DNA from: Bugulina stolonifera
Lineage: Eukaryota > Bryozoa > Gymnolaemata > Cheilostomatida > Bugulidae
DNA length: 64,000 nt
Direction: 5' to 3'
Assembly: GCA_935421135.1 (NCBI GenBank)
Contig: OW285187.1
Location: 4,898,001 to 4,962,000, forward strand
The position numbers and the translations under genes were made by a program. Positions 48,880 through 62,085 of this stretch are shown piece after piece (the first letter of the stretch is position 1; every line of letters starts with the position of its first letter). Under the pieces are notes generated by a model, which worked only from the letters and a program-made list of their open reading frames with translations, did no database searches and had not been told where the DNA came from.

Positions 48880-51755
48880 GATACTTTAATAATCGCCTAG
48901 CCATGGAGACAATGAATGTGTTATTAAGACGAGACAAACTGTATATTGTACATTGTTATACACCTACCTAGACACTGCCACTATCAGTGTTTGTCCTATA
49001 CAAATTGTACCTCCATCTTTCTGCTATGGTTTTGATTAATTCTATGAAAATTTTTCTTCTACATGACGTACCCCAAAAGCAGAAAGTTTTAGTTGAGGAA
49101 GGTTTTGCTGGTTTGCTAATCCTGGAGCATTTTGCAATAGAAAGAAAGAAATATTTAGCCTAGTTTGACATATGGCCCATGACCTATTTTTTCAAATCAT
49201 AAAATTAATGTTTAATCAAATTTCAGCATTAGAAACGAGCTCAGCTAAGCATGCTGCCTGTTTACTCAGATATTAAACCCCATTTACATAGCAGGATTCA
49301 TTTAAATCATTTTGAAAGCAGAATTTGATAGCTATGGAAGAGTATCTACTTTGAGGGTAAGTGAAACTATAATATGGTAAACAAAAAAGTTCTAGGGCAG
49401 AAAGTAATGTATTGATATATGGATGTATTTAAGTTTTATTATTCACCAGACTAATTATATATCTCAAGAGCCCATGGTTATCATAAATATGGGTATAATA
49501 CCATCAAGTGTGCCAGGTACATGAACACCCTTAACTTTATAATTACAAGATGTTCAACTGTGCTTTGAAGTGACACTTCAATTTCCAGCTATATCTCTGA
49601 CCATTTTATTAAGAGGTAATTGCTCATAATGTTAGTTGTATTGACTAGGAAAGTGAAAGTGCCTTAGACCTTATTTTAAGTACATATTATGTATTTGCAT
49701 TGTTTACAGAATTAATAGCAGGGTTGTGAGTGTGAATTATAATATTACCAACAAAACTTAATAACTAGCCATATTATCTAATAACTACATCATTTAAGTT
49801 GACATAACTTATATAGAAAGTTAGTACTTTATACAAGTAGTATTTGGATGTCAAAAGGTTTGGTATGAAATAGCCTGGTAATAGATTTTATACAAATGGG
49901 CACTTCTGAATACACACATTTTACAGCTCAAGTTTGTGTTACAAAATAATTTCTAATCACACCCTTGATTGTGACTTTCAAAGATGAGGGTCAGTGTCAG
50001 TACTTGTAGTAGAAATATGATTCAATATTTACTGTCAATGTGGTACCAAATAATCTGATATTCATACTTTACAGATTGTCGCTTTGGTTCATTATAGAGT
50101 CAGATAGAGTCAGATATATGTATCACGGTATTAAATGTTAAAGTGATAGTAGCATGTACCTTTGGAACAGCAAGTATCTATTATATTGAAAAATGTTGGT
50201 GTGGGATAGTATTTAAATTATAAATGGTGCGAGGCGCATTTTCATTTTTGATTTATTTCCTAATATTTTGATACTCGTCCGAGTATCATCATCAGAGGAT
50301 AATAATGATAATGATGATACTCAAACGAGTATCGAAATATTAGGAAATAAGTCCAAAATAAAAACGTGTCTCGTACTACTATTTATAATCTAATATACTG
50401 GTTCAACTGATATTTCAGTCAACTTGATAAAATCCAGTACTATGATAACTGAAGCGACCAGGTGTCAGATGGTACATATAAAACAGAAAAATTCAGTGTT
50501 GCTATGAAGAAGATTTACTGACGGCTTGGTACATTGAAGTCTTACCAAGGTGTACATGTATGCCACTGATATCATATCAAATATGAACATAGGAGCAATA
50601 ATCAATGTTGAACTAATTTAGCCCTCACATTGAGAGGAAATTTTTGGTCAGCGTGGTTCATCATCATTTTTTTTTGTTGGTTTGCAGGGCAAATAGCCAG
50701 TAGATGACATTTGCATGTCTTTGGTATAGCTAGTCTTCTGTATTATTAATTATTTCGTTTAAACATTGTATTCATTCTAAAATAAAGAGTAGCCTACATA
50801 CAATGTATACATTAGTACCACATAAAACATAACCACAGAGTACCAAGGCCTCTATCCTGCTAAATATTACTCTGGACAAGTCTGTGTTCTGTTAACAGGT
50901 CAATAAAAACATTTTTTCATGGATTGCTTTTAAAAGCAGCTAATATATTGTATTCTTTTATGATTTATTCAGAGTCTGTGGATAATAACCCATCAATAAT
51001 TTGCTAATAGCTACTTGATACCTAAGGCTACATCTTAGTGGAATATAATTGGATATTTTACCATAGAAGAAAATATATGCCAAGGTGAATGCTACTATAA
51101 CTACTAGTACTAGCGGAGCACGCTGACCAAAAGCGACCTGGCAGCACCGTAAGGGGGTCGAAGGTCACGCCATTGTTTCTCATCTAGCCAAGTTTATGCG
51201 AGCGAGCGTTTTTTAGCATGGTCATGTTTGAAGAGCAGTATCTCTGGACACAATGAACCTACAAAGACAAACAATAACTCAAATTGAAGCTTAACAGCTG
51301 TAGATTGCAAATACAGAGTCATACATTGGTTTCCTTAATGCTTTAAGGATAAAATATTTTAAGTCAAAATTCTGTTTTGAATGAGGCAATGTACAATAAT
51401 GTAGATATACATGCACTTGCAGTACCTTTCCTTTCTTTTTAACACCTGTTATCTAAACACATGTGAATACATCATAATGTTATATAAGCTATGACACCAT
51501 ACAATACAGTCACATGGGTTTAAACGGACTTAAGGGCAAAGCTATTAAATTTATAGGTTTATATTACATAATACTTGTAAATGATACAGTGTACTGAGTG
51601 GAGTGTACTGAGCTATCTATAATACAATTGTGAAGATACAATAATGGAGTCATGAGATACTAATAGCCAGCTTCCTAATTAAATAAAAGCCTTACAGAGA
51701 GACATCCATTGTCGTGCCAGCACGTATAGAGCATCTAACAGCATCTGGTAGAAAA
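48880..51755 (+). repeat. Interspersed repeat R, copy 2, with flank
   Basis: 48880-49040 parallels 30945-31100, and 49380-51755 parallels 31850-33440. Insertions include a foldback hairpin (50217-50389) and further sequence up to about 50630. No gene recognised. Confidence 0.7.
50217..50389. repeat. Foldback hairpin element
   Basis: Two arms of about 75 nt are near-perfect reverse complements: TTATTTCCTAATATTTTGAT and GATACTCGTCCGAGTATC on the left, with GATGATACTCAAACGAGTAT and CGAAATATTAGGAAATAAG on the right. The loop of roughly 15 nt is AT-rich. The ends match as ATTATAAAT and ATTTATAAT. It interrupts repeat R copy 2 and is missing at the equivalent point of copy 1 (near 32515), so it is an insertion. 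Confidence 0.8.
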
Positions 51756-52319
51756 ATAACTAATGTCAGAGAGTAATGTCGCGTTTATGGGAGGCTGGGA
51801 GGCGGGAGGCCATTGGATAAATCGCCTGATTAGGAGATTTATTGCAGCTAAACACAAAATTGCCGGGATTAATTATTTGGAGTTTTGTGGTCAAGATGCA
51901 AAGTACATATAAATCTTCAACTATAAATTGCCTAAACAGGTCTATGATTCATTCAAGTGATCTATCGTCAGAATAAATCGCCTAGTGTAAATATAGCTAT
52001 CTGGAGATTTTGTAGCTTGATCACAAAATTGCAGAGATTAACCTTGCGATTTCATTGGACGATTATAATTGAAGTGATAAATGCCTTGTGTAGACTCTCC
52101 ATAACAAGTCCAGATAACTGTCTGTTGGCGTCCGAACTCTTGAACAAACGCAGGTTGAAATAGAGTCAGAAGGGCTATTGACCTGGAAATTAGCTTGGTT
52201 GAACCAAACCATCCCTAGCTCATTGGCACACCTGACATTCCTGACTTCTTTGCACAAAAATGAAGATTTTGCTTTTGGCCCAAGCCAGTGTGTAATTTGT
52301 TAGCTGAATTAAATAGTAA

Positions 52320-53600
52320 TAGTTGACATATGTAAGAAATTGATTTTATTACCACTCTCACTTAATAATGTAGTCAGCGTATTGCACTTATAATTTACTT
52401 AACAAGCTATACAATTGATTTAATACTCATTTCTACACACATGTCAACTCCAATATAATTGTCATCTTCTGTGTAGAGTCTAGTTATTGAACATGATTTG
52501 TACAGTAAGTACATGTGGTTGAATATACTGGAAGTTGTGGACTCAGTCATCAGTTCAAATGAAAGCACAATACTGAAAGTAGATACTGAAAGTAGATACT
52601 GAAATTAGATACTGCAGGAATGAAAAGGGGGCTCACTTGTTGTAGTCTAAAAAGGATAAAACTAGGAGTTGGGTGCAGAAGTGAAGAAATTTGAGATAGC
52701 CTTTGTTCTTTGCCAAAACTGAAGCAGGAGAAGTTGTCTTCTCTATATTTTGTTGGTTGACTGCCCTTACCCCAAACCCCAACCACAGATAAGGATCTAA
52801 GTCTATATAATTTTCTGAACTACTGCACCTAACAGAAAACCAGAAGATTTGGCAAAATTCTACTATATTTATGATGTTTTTACGCAAGTAATTTATTATT
52901 TTGAGAAATGAAAGTGGAAAAATGATATACATAGGTAGGTTGTAGAGCAGATGAGGTGAAAGCAGCACTGGTTATAGAATTGGGTAGATCTAACCCTTTG
53001 TGATGTCTATCTAGAACTTTCTGTTTATTACTTCCACCACTCCGACTCTTTCCACAATCAGATGGAAGAGTTATTCTACATCTACATTCCCTTGGATGTA
53101 CAATGTAGATGTAGATTGGTAAACCTACAGCATAATATTATGCATACCTACAGTTGCATTTCTTATTTAATATGCTATACATGGAAAGCTAGATTTTTGT
53201 ATTATTGTTTACTTCAGGGAGCTACAAACTGCTAATCCATAGCTAATTATTTATCCACGACCAGGGTATAGAAATACATGTATATTATATAATTAACAAA
53301 CTGGGAACATGTGTTCTCAATTCTGATTGACTTCAGTGTGTAAAATTAAATCAAACACTAATTACATTATTATGTAAGAAATATAAATATAATTACATCT
53401 TTATTAGTGCATAGTTATGTGATACGTTAGGATGCTAATTTGATGTTGTAAGCAACTGCCTTACTACGTCTACACTATTATTATTTTAGTGTTACTATTA
53501 TATCCTCTGCCATTTGTGATAATTCATCAATATTAGCAGAATTACTATGTGATTATATATTACTTTATTATAACTAATAATAAAATATAGGCACCTAAGA
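52320..53600. repeat. Inverted duplication of the 56.5-57.9 kb region
   Basis: Reverse complement of about 56505-57860, covering introns and core exons 4-6 of the gene at 54820-59067. Shared blocks include AGACTCTACACAGAAGATGA near 57716 and TCTTTATTAGTGCATAG near 53398 in the opposite sense. Divergence is moderate in introns and includes disabling changes in exons. Confidence 0.85.
52490..53150 (-). pseudogene. Inverted pseudogene copy of the REKLES-type ARID gene (exons 4-6)
   Basis: The minus strand reads GVVEVINRKF and then a TAG stop (53011-53013) where the source gene has RKSWKDITKGLDLP. One G of the AAAGGGGTTAG stretch is also missing (near 52992-53000), shifting the frame, and an insertion rich in GTAGATGTAG interrupts the first half of the core exon. 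The exon-6 match begins TTTTAGACTACAACAAG and has TGA at 52633-52635. The longest minus open frame here (52633-52968) is mostly intron-derived. Clearly non-functional. Confidence 0.85.
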
Positions 53601-53647
53601 ATAATTGAATTAAATGATCAGCCCACATTCAAGCGTGGAATTCATCT

Positions 53648-53893
53648 CAGCTTTCTATACAACATCACCTGTATATAGCTTAGCCTATTTACTGTGCCTT
53701 GTATCATTGTACTGTATATTATATTCTTACATTTTAAACAGAAAAACTTTAAATGGTCAAACAGGAAAATTTGTCAGCTTTCTATACAACATCACCTGTA
53801 TATAGCTTAGCCTATTTACTGTGCCTTGTATCATTGTACTGTATATTATATTCTTACATTTTAAACAGAAAAACTTAAAATGGTCAAACAGGA
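53648..53893. repeat. 127-bp tandem duplication
   Basis: CAGCTTTCTATACAACATCA starts at 53648 and again at 53775. The two copies are almost identical, with a few differences near their ends. Confidence 0.9.
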
Positions 53894-54387
53894 TAATATG
53901 CATATTATCCTAATAGCATTGCCACAAGTCATACTTTACACCAATACTTATGCATAAGAGCTCACTGTTACAGCGTTGTAACTATTTAAATACAATCAGT
54001 CAAACTAAATTCCTATTAATAAGCATAATAAATTAAATATCAATTCTACCATCATCTTATGGATGCTTTTAGAGTTTAGGTGCTTAGGCTATTTTCTATG
54101 TAAAATATTTTCTGTAGTCCAAGGAGTTTATTTGTGAGCAGCCAGACTTAAGGTTCCAAAACTGTGAAAATAACCAGACATTTAGTGCTGGGGTTTGCAC
54201 CCTAAGATGTATCTACAGTACAGTACCTAAGGGCCCAACACAGCGGATCAACACATTGACCATGAAACCTGAGTGGCTTCCTTGAAAAAGGAAGCATGCC
54301 TGGAAAGTAGTCCATGTGTACTGAACCAACTGAACATGAGGCACTCCTCTATCTGGCTTTCCAGCTGTGAGAGGCTTGGAAACTACT

Positions 54388-54443
54388 CTACTATATACTA
54401 TATACTATATACTATATACTATATACTATATACTATATACTAT
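54388..54443. repeat. TATATAC-type microsatellite
   Basis: Eight or so units of a 7-bp repeat (ACTATAT) in tandem, about 380 bp upstream of the ARID gene start. Confidence 0.85.
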
Positions 54444-54819
54444 TATACTATGTACCATATAATTATTGGTCATAATACATCTAAAATTTAAATATAAACT
54501 TCTCACCACATTTACTTCAAATAAATATTTAAAGGCCACAGCTTGTGAAATTTTAATGTTATGTAAATGCAATCAGTGAGGAAAGTTTGAAGCGATTGGT
54601 TGGAACTCTTCTAATACTTAACTTGATTGGTCTGCCAATAATTAGGTTAACTCATAATGTAATTAAATACTGCTACTAGTATAAATATGATATAATTACC
54701 CTATACTACTCATTTGTATGTTTACAGTACACAGAAGCTAAGGGGACAAACAAAAGTTGCTGTTTACTACATTAACCATAGCCATTCAGTTTAGTATCAA
54801 CATTTCTTCAATCAACAAC

Positions 54820-57800
54820 ATGAATAAGGTGCGTGACTATAAAAACAATGCTTTACTATAATACATGCAGCATAAATTATTAGGCCTATTTTTAATGATG
54901 CTGGCTTTTGTATCTGCTGCTACATGTAATAATGTTATATGTCTGTGCTAACGCATTGCAATATTATACAGAAGCTTGATTGGTACACCAATTCTAGAAT
55001 CTCGCACATTCTTTTTAAATTGTCTTGAAGTTTCTGATATTTTATTTCTCTTCCTGCTGTGAGGGAAACACATGACCTCTCTTCAGAGTAGGAAACCTGG
55101 GTCAGCGTAATTTCTTTTATACTTTTATTCACCGTAGTAACATACCCATTTTTTGAAATAGAAGTATTTTTCTTCACTATTAAAATACTTACCTTTATAA
55201 CATACATAGATTGTATAAGTGAACTTTATTGTTTGTAGATTTTTTATCCAGTTAAAAACTAAAACAAATTAATTTTACACTTTCAGCTCCTGCTAACACC
55301 ACCAGGTTCAGACTCTACATCTCCACCAACACAAGACCTTCAAAATTTTAACATAAATTCAGCAACAAATCTACCCTACCTACCAGCAGTGTATGAAGCT
55401 CTGAGCTCCGTGCTGTATGGGGGCATCTCTTTACCTTCCCCTCTTTTAACACAATTTCTCCAGCATAATATAAATATGGAGAATGTGCAGCAGTGTGAGA
55501 GAGTGAGATCCTTAAGCAGAGGGATGGGACTAAATGATAAAAATCAGCTCTCCGCAGCACCACGACCCAATAATATCCAATCAATAGAGACAGTAAGTGT
55601 GTCATCAACCAGTCAATCAGTAGAATCTGCCAGATCTACACCAGAAGATAAAGTTAGACTGAGAGACCAACCTTGGTCATATCAAGAGCAGTTTAAACCG
55701 GTTAGTATCTTTGGACGTAGGCTATTTTATGAATAAGAAACAGTTATATCTAGTGATGAAGCGGTTTCAAGAATTAATTATGTAAATATCATGCAAATTT
55801 TCTGTTTGAGATACATTCTGAGGGTTCCTTACTCCAAGACAGACAAATGAGTGAAAGAGTTCAAAAAAGGTGTAAGATTGTAGAGATGAGGCAGTTTTCA
55901 AACTTTGAAGGGGAACAAACCTTTAGTGTAGACGGGAATAATACAAAAAAAAATTGTAAGAATAGAGTGTATAGACAGCTAAATTTACAGCTACTTGTTT
56001 TATATGAAGACTTACTCTCTAACACGAATATATTGTACTATGTATATTATACAAAACATTGTTAATTACTTTTAGTTGTATGAGATGGGAAATGAGACCA
56101 ACAGAAAGGATTTCCTTGATGAGTTGTTTAGATTCCTTCATTTTAAAGGTAACAGTAGTATACTTATTATAATAGTATCACAGAATAATAATAGCAATAA
56201 TGATGATTAAAATACTGGATTGGGCTACAGTTGCCAAATTTTTGTTATAATGGATTGATTAGACTAAATTACGTCACAAGGTGTGACAACATGGATGGTA
56301 ATGATTCGATCTTATAACTTGAGTAATGCTAAACCTGTCTGTAGCACTAGTTTTATCCGGATCTGCAAAAGTGTCGGAATATAAACATAAATAGCCTAAA
56401 AATTCGAGCGTACCATTTAAAATGTTTGCACTTTATTGTGCAATTTCGAGAGCTGAGATAGATCCAACCTTAGAATGTGGGCTGATTATATAATTTGACT
56501 GCTTGTAGGTGCCTATATTTTATTATTAGCTGAAATAAAGTAATATAATAATCACATAATAATGCTAATATTGATAAATTATCACAAATGGTAGAGTATA
56601 TAACACTGCTACTAAAATAATAATGGAGATTCAGGATAACAGTTGCTTACTTCATCAAATTAACATCATATTGTAAAACTATGCACTAATAAAGATGTAA
56701 TTATATTTATATTTCTTACATAATAATGTAATTAGTGTTTGATTTAATTTTCTGTACTAGGTGAAGGAAAGCATGCTATTGTTAATTGTATATTTTACAT
56801 AGCTTGTCTTTGATGAATAATTAGGCCTACTCATAGCTGACTGTAAGCGTGTGAGTGAATATAAAAAGTAGACTAGTTGTCTAGGCCTTAGGCTTGGATA
56901 TTCAAGATGACTTTCTGCATAATCAAAATAATGTTACAGGTTCACCAATGAACAGGGTGCCAATCATGGCCAAGAAAACTTTGGATATATACAAACTCTT
57001 CCATCTGGTGGTGGAAAGGGGTGGAGTGGTGGAAGTGATAAACAGAAAGTCCTGGAAAGACATCACAAAGGGGTTAGATCTACCCAACTCTATAACCAGT
57101 GCTGCTTTCACTTTGCGATCTCAGTAAGTTGACAAATAAACTACTTACACCATTTTACTCTAAAAATTCTACATTTCAAAAGACTTTCTACTTCATGAAT
57201 ATGGGCTACATTTACTTAGGCTGATTAGAATATTGTGACACTAACATAATATGATCACATATATTATGACATCCAACCTCTGTTAATTTAACTATTTTGT
57301 CAGAATTTCTATTGTTTATTGCTGACTACAATGTAAATTGTGATTTCAGATATGTAAGATTCTTGTATGAATTTGAAAAGATGAAGCACAACTTCTCGAC
57401 AGATGAGGAGCTAAAAATCGCAATAGACGGGAACAAGAGAGAAGGAAAAAGGGAAGAGTTCAGTTATCCACCCATTTTTGGTGAGTGAATTGAAGTAATG
57501 ATTAGCCTAATATGGTATTTCCATTACAAATATCGAATTTTAAGCACAATGTCTTTTTCTAACTCTTTTAGATTACAAGAAGTGGACTTCCTTTCCATTC
57601 CAGCAGCAAATGCCTCAATTTGGACTGTTTCCACAACCCCCACCGTCTCTAGTCTGTCCAACACATTTACTTCCTGTAGTTGGTGAGTAAACAACACAAA
57701 TCATGTTCAATAACTAGACTCTACACAGAAGATGACACTTATTGGAGTTGACATGTGTGTAGAAATGAGTATTAAATCAATTCTATAGCTTGTTAAGTAA

Positions 57801-59067
57801 ATTATAAGTGTAATACGCTGACTATATTATTAAGTGAGAGTGGTAATAAAATCAATTTCATAGCTATGTCAACTATTACTATTCACATTTAATTCAACTA
57901 GCAAATTCCTCTAATGTGCTAAACTTATATATTTCATTACTCACTTATTCCACCCACTACAAAGTAAAGAATATTATGTAACATAACTAGTTAATAGGCT
58001 ACACTGTACCAATAACAACAAAGTACATGTAGTAGCAAAGTCAGTTGGCTAAGTTTCGCAACTGAACTCTATTAAATACGGAGATGGGAAATTACTATCA
58101 AGTGCTATTGCAGTGGGATTCCAGCACAAATAATGGTCATTGTTCACATGATTGACATCGTCAAAGTTGCCAAAGAAAAAGTAGTGTTGTATACATGTAG
58201 TGTGGGTCTAGTTTTTATAGAAGGATAAGCTACCTTGATCTACAAAACTACTGATTATTTATCCACTTCCTTTGTAAAAGTCATTGTTGTCAACAGTTGC
58301 TTTTATTTATACAACATACATGTACATGTATATGTAAAAGTTCTTCATGCATATATCTGGGCCCTGCTGCCATACGAGTACCAGTAAAAAGTATTATTGA
58401 GTGTGCATTTGTTTACTTTTTAGGAGGGGCCAAGAGAGAGTCACATGTACCTGCAGAGACGTATCCTGGAGCACCTTCCAAAAGGCTCAGATTAGAAGAA
58501 GAGGACCAGAAACCCCCGTCACCACCTCCAAAGTCTTTATTTATAAATAAACCAGAAACACAAACTCTAGTCTTTCAGGACCTCACCAGTTCAAAAATTG
58601 GTAAGCATGACAAAACTACTTCTAGATGTCATCAACCAACTGTGAAGAGTCAAAATACAACAAATGCCATGATTGTAAATTCTCTACAGGAAAATCCAGC
58701 GTCTCCAATTAAGGCTCATAATAATTATGTCGATGTGGAAACTTTAGTATTTGCATCCAAAATTATCATGGAATTGCTAGTAATGAACCATATAGTAACT
58801 GACCCTTTGGTGGGATGTATTATGTACCAACCCACTACTCCAGATTGTCAGTTAGAGCAACGTTTGACTCAGACTGTTATAATAAAGTAACCCTCTTGTA
58901 TTCTGCTAAGTCATGTGTTGTACCTTCTTACTTTCTTCTCTGTAGTGGGGGAAGACGGAGGAGAGAAAGTGTTCATTAGCACAGTGCATGACGGAAAGAT
59001 ATACGAAGGATTCTTACATCCCCGAACTCCCTCCACTCAAGAAATAAATAACAAAATCACTAAGTAA
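54820..59067 (+). CDS. ARID3/dead-ringer-like protein with REKLES-like tail (406 aa)
   Basis: Eight exons, 1221 nt in frame: 54820-54828 (MNK), 55287-55700, 56076-56148, 56940-57123, 57350-57480, 57572-57682, 58424-58600, 58946-59067 (TAA). The second exon ends WSYQEQFKP, the family's pre-ARID signature. The ARID is the most canonical in the window: LYEMGNETNRKDFLDELF, RVPIMAKKTLDIYKLFHLVV, RGGVVEVINRKSWKDITKGL, DLPNSITSAAFTLRSQY, FLYEFEKMK. Next come EELKIAIDGNKREGKR, as in ARID3 proteins, then a Pro/Gln segment, KRLRLEEED (basic), and the end VFISTVHDGKIYEGFL, resembling the C-terminal strand of REKLES (ARID3 self-association and localisation domain). It is the best candidate for the ancestral-type gene; DNA binding and nuclear location are inferred. 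A 197-residue open frame at 58297-58890 is readthrough of introns around exon 7. Confidence 0.9.
56505..57860. repeat. Inverted duplication, source copy inside the ARID gene
   Basis: Partner of 52320-53600. It spans exons 4-6 and most of introns 3-6 of the intact gene, which makes this the donor and the other the derived pseudogene. Confidence 0.85.
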
Positions 59068-59099
59068 ACTTTAAATGTTTAAAGTTAAAACTATATTTT

Positions 59100-59105
59100 A
59101 ATAAA
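59100..59105 (+). terminator. Candidate polyadenylation signal
   Basis: AATAAA 33 nt after the stop codon of the 406-aa ARID gene, in an A-rich context. Confidence 0.5.
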
Positions 59106-62085
59106 AAAATTAAAGTAAATGTAGCAGAATTATATAGTCATGTAGGTTTATTGTATCACAGATGGTATTTGGCAAGCGATGAGTTTTTAATTTACAAATC
59201 AATTACCATAATAATCCATGGGTTATGCTCTCATTCTTGTGTGTAATGAACCACTTTGACATTAAATATCATTTGTACATTTAGCAAAAATTATGGAAAA
59301 CATTAGTAACATATCTTCAAATGTTGTCATGAGATGTACCCTAAGTATTAATGTTAATTACTTAACTCTGTAGGCGTCATTTACATGTATTGAGTTAGTA
59401 ACTTTAATTTTTTTTACGTCGTCAATCGAAGGAACCTCTTAATTCAAAAACCTACACAAGGCATATTTTTTATAAAATATTTAAATATTCAACTAATTCT
59501 ACCAACGGAATTACATTGTATGAAGTAATTTTGTAGCATGTTTTAACTATTTTAGCTGTAATAAAACCGGACAATGTGCAATAGCCAAAGGCTACTTTAT
59601 ATGTTTATGTACATAGTCCCAACTAAGAGTGATTGACACAAATTGGATCACCATCACAGTATTAACCTCAAGCATTGCAAAGTTAATTAAATCACTTTAT
59701 TCTGTATATATGTAATATAATAATAATATTATTCTTATATCCAAACCAATTATGCAAATACTTTAAGAAGTACACTAACTGATATTATAATAACTTAAGT
59801 GAATAATTTATAATGTGATGAAAGGGCAATCACTGACGCTTTGTAGACATCAATGAGTAAAATAATGCTTGTACATGTATATGATCATCTATTTTAGTTA
59901 TGCAGCAAGTCGGGAATAAACAAGACGGGTAATTAAATAAACTGTCATGTATTGAGACACGTATTTTAAGCTGCAAGTTTTAAATAAGGAGAGTAAAGTC
60001 ACTAAAGTAACACACAGCAACTTGCTATCAGCTACATTTCAGAACTTAGTTTGAACTGAGTTAGTGAGTGTACTTTCTTTGACCAGAAATTGTATCTGAT
60101 ATACCATACAGTTGTTGAACTCCAGTGCCGTGTAGGCCCAATCAGAAACATCCCAAAACATTTACCCTCTGACCACATCACTGTAATTGCAACAACTGCC
60201 TGTGTGTATTGCTTTACATGTAAGCGCAACCTACTGGTGTTGCTAAAAATGATTTGCAAGTGTGATATTCTAAAATAAAATTATTTTGATGTCTTCAATA
60301 ATATGACAAAATTATAATAATTAACTCATTGGGCTCTGGGTTGGGGGGAGGGGGGTTCTGCTGCTCCTTTGATTTATGGTGATAGCTGTCTAGTCATGGC
60401 TATTTCTAAGGCTATTGTTGAATAGACTGATCACCTCCAGTTTACTGAACTCCCTGAAGGTATTATTCTACCCTATTGTACATGTGTTGTGGAATCCTTT
60501 GTCCGTGTGGTGTCAATGTCAGCAAGTACATCAGTTGTATTCTGTATCACATTACAAAGGTCTTACAATAATAATAGTTATATGCAATGTACATTGTATA
60601 TAGGAAGTCAGTATTAGTGCCCCATGACAATATTTATCCTGTAACTTCTATACTGTCTCTCTTGTATTTACATTGTAGATAGCTAAACACACACATAAAC
60701 CCTGAATGGTGTCATTATTAACTATGTAATATTGTCAAGTATTATGTAATATAAACCTATCAATTTAACAAGCTCTTCTTTAATTCTCTCAAAGTACATG
60801 ATATTGTATGGTGTCATACCCTACATGTATAATAACTATGATGTAGCCATATGTGTTTACTTAACAGGTGTTGATGAGAAAGAACAATCATCTGTGATGT
60901 AGAATATAACAATCGTATTAAAATTTAGGGATTCCATACAGAAAATGCAACAATGTTATATATGTATATACTAAGAGCAAATACATGTATAGTGAGATTA
61001 ATGGACATATGGCTCAAATATTATAATGACAAAATATTAATTTCGATCAGATAAATATTGTATTTATACATGATGCAGCCCACAACAGTCTTATTGGTGA
61101 AATATCAACACATAACCTTTCTACTTCAACTAATAAATACACCAGCTTACCAGGACTTATCCTCTCATTACATTTCATTTTGATAAGACAAATAATTCAA
61201 GTAAATAATATTATGGTGACACATTGGTAATAATATCATGAATTTGATTACAAATTTCATTTCTACATTTCAATAACACTTTACAAGCCCCTGGATGTAA
61301 CTAAGAAGTTCAATGTATATTAATTATCCAACGTATAACTATATAACATTAGAATAGAAACATATTTAGATATAACATTACCTGTTGATTTCACATGTGC
61401 ATATAGGTAAAAGTTGACGGTAATAACTTTTACAGTAAACAGTGTCAGTAGCAGAGGCTGGGTAGAGGGAGAGAATGTACAACAAATGATACAGTCAGCC
61501 TAAAATTATCCCTGCAATGATGAACATATTTTAGGGTAAACATAATAATGTTATGTACACTAGAATTGGTAGACAACTTATTAATAACATCCATATATAG
61601 TCATTAGCAAAAGGTCAAAGCTGTCTTGAATTCTTAGTTTCCAAGGACTAGCATTACTGAACTTGCAAGAAACAGATTTATCATTATCCAAATTATATGG
61701 TATTATCCTATGTTGGTATTTGGTCTATTATTTAGTATATTATTATTATCCACAATTGTACTGTAGACACATAATCATTATCTGGCATAACTATCTGAGT
61801 AATTGTGCTGTGTGGTTTTGTCTTATGAGTGAAATATAATATACTCAGTTGGCTCAAACCAGTGAAGGTGAAAACAAGGAGTTGATACCCACACACCCTG
61901 CTGTTCTGCTTTCCTAACATTATGAATACAAGCCACTAGCTTTATCTATCAGCTGGGGCAATAAAGATTTAGCACCATCACTCTCTATAGCTGTGTACTG
62001 ACAGATACCACCCTAATGTTACCCACTAAGATTTAATATTAAATAAACAAGAAGCAATTTTTCTATAGGACTATTCTATACTAAA
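59106..62085. other. Intergenic; contains a diverged inverted copy of repeat R flank
   Basis: About 60660-61560 resembles the right palindrome arm (block GTATTATGTAATATAAACCT at 60739, TTTACTTAACAGGTGT at 60857, and a decayed form of the 41460-41530 segment at 61430-61560). No gene is supported. Open frames of 60-75 residues on both strands near 60032-60278 overlap and lack domain features. Confidence 0.5.

Noticed and set aside
52633..52968. 111-residue minus-strand open frame as a gene
   Set aside because: It spans intron-derived sequence of the inverted pseudogene.
58297..58890. 197-residue open frame as a separate gene
   Set aside because: It is readthrough of flanking intron around exon 7 (58424-58600) of the ARID gene; acceptor and donor are clear.
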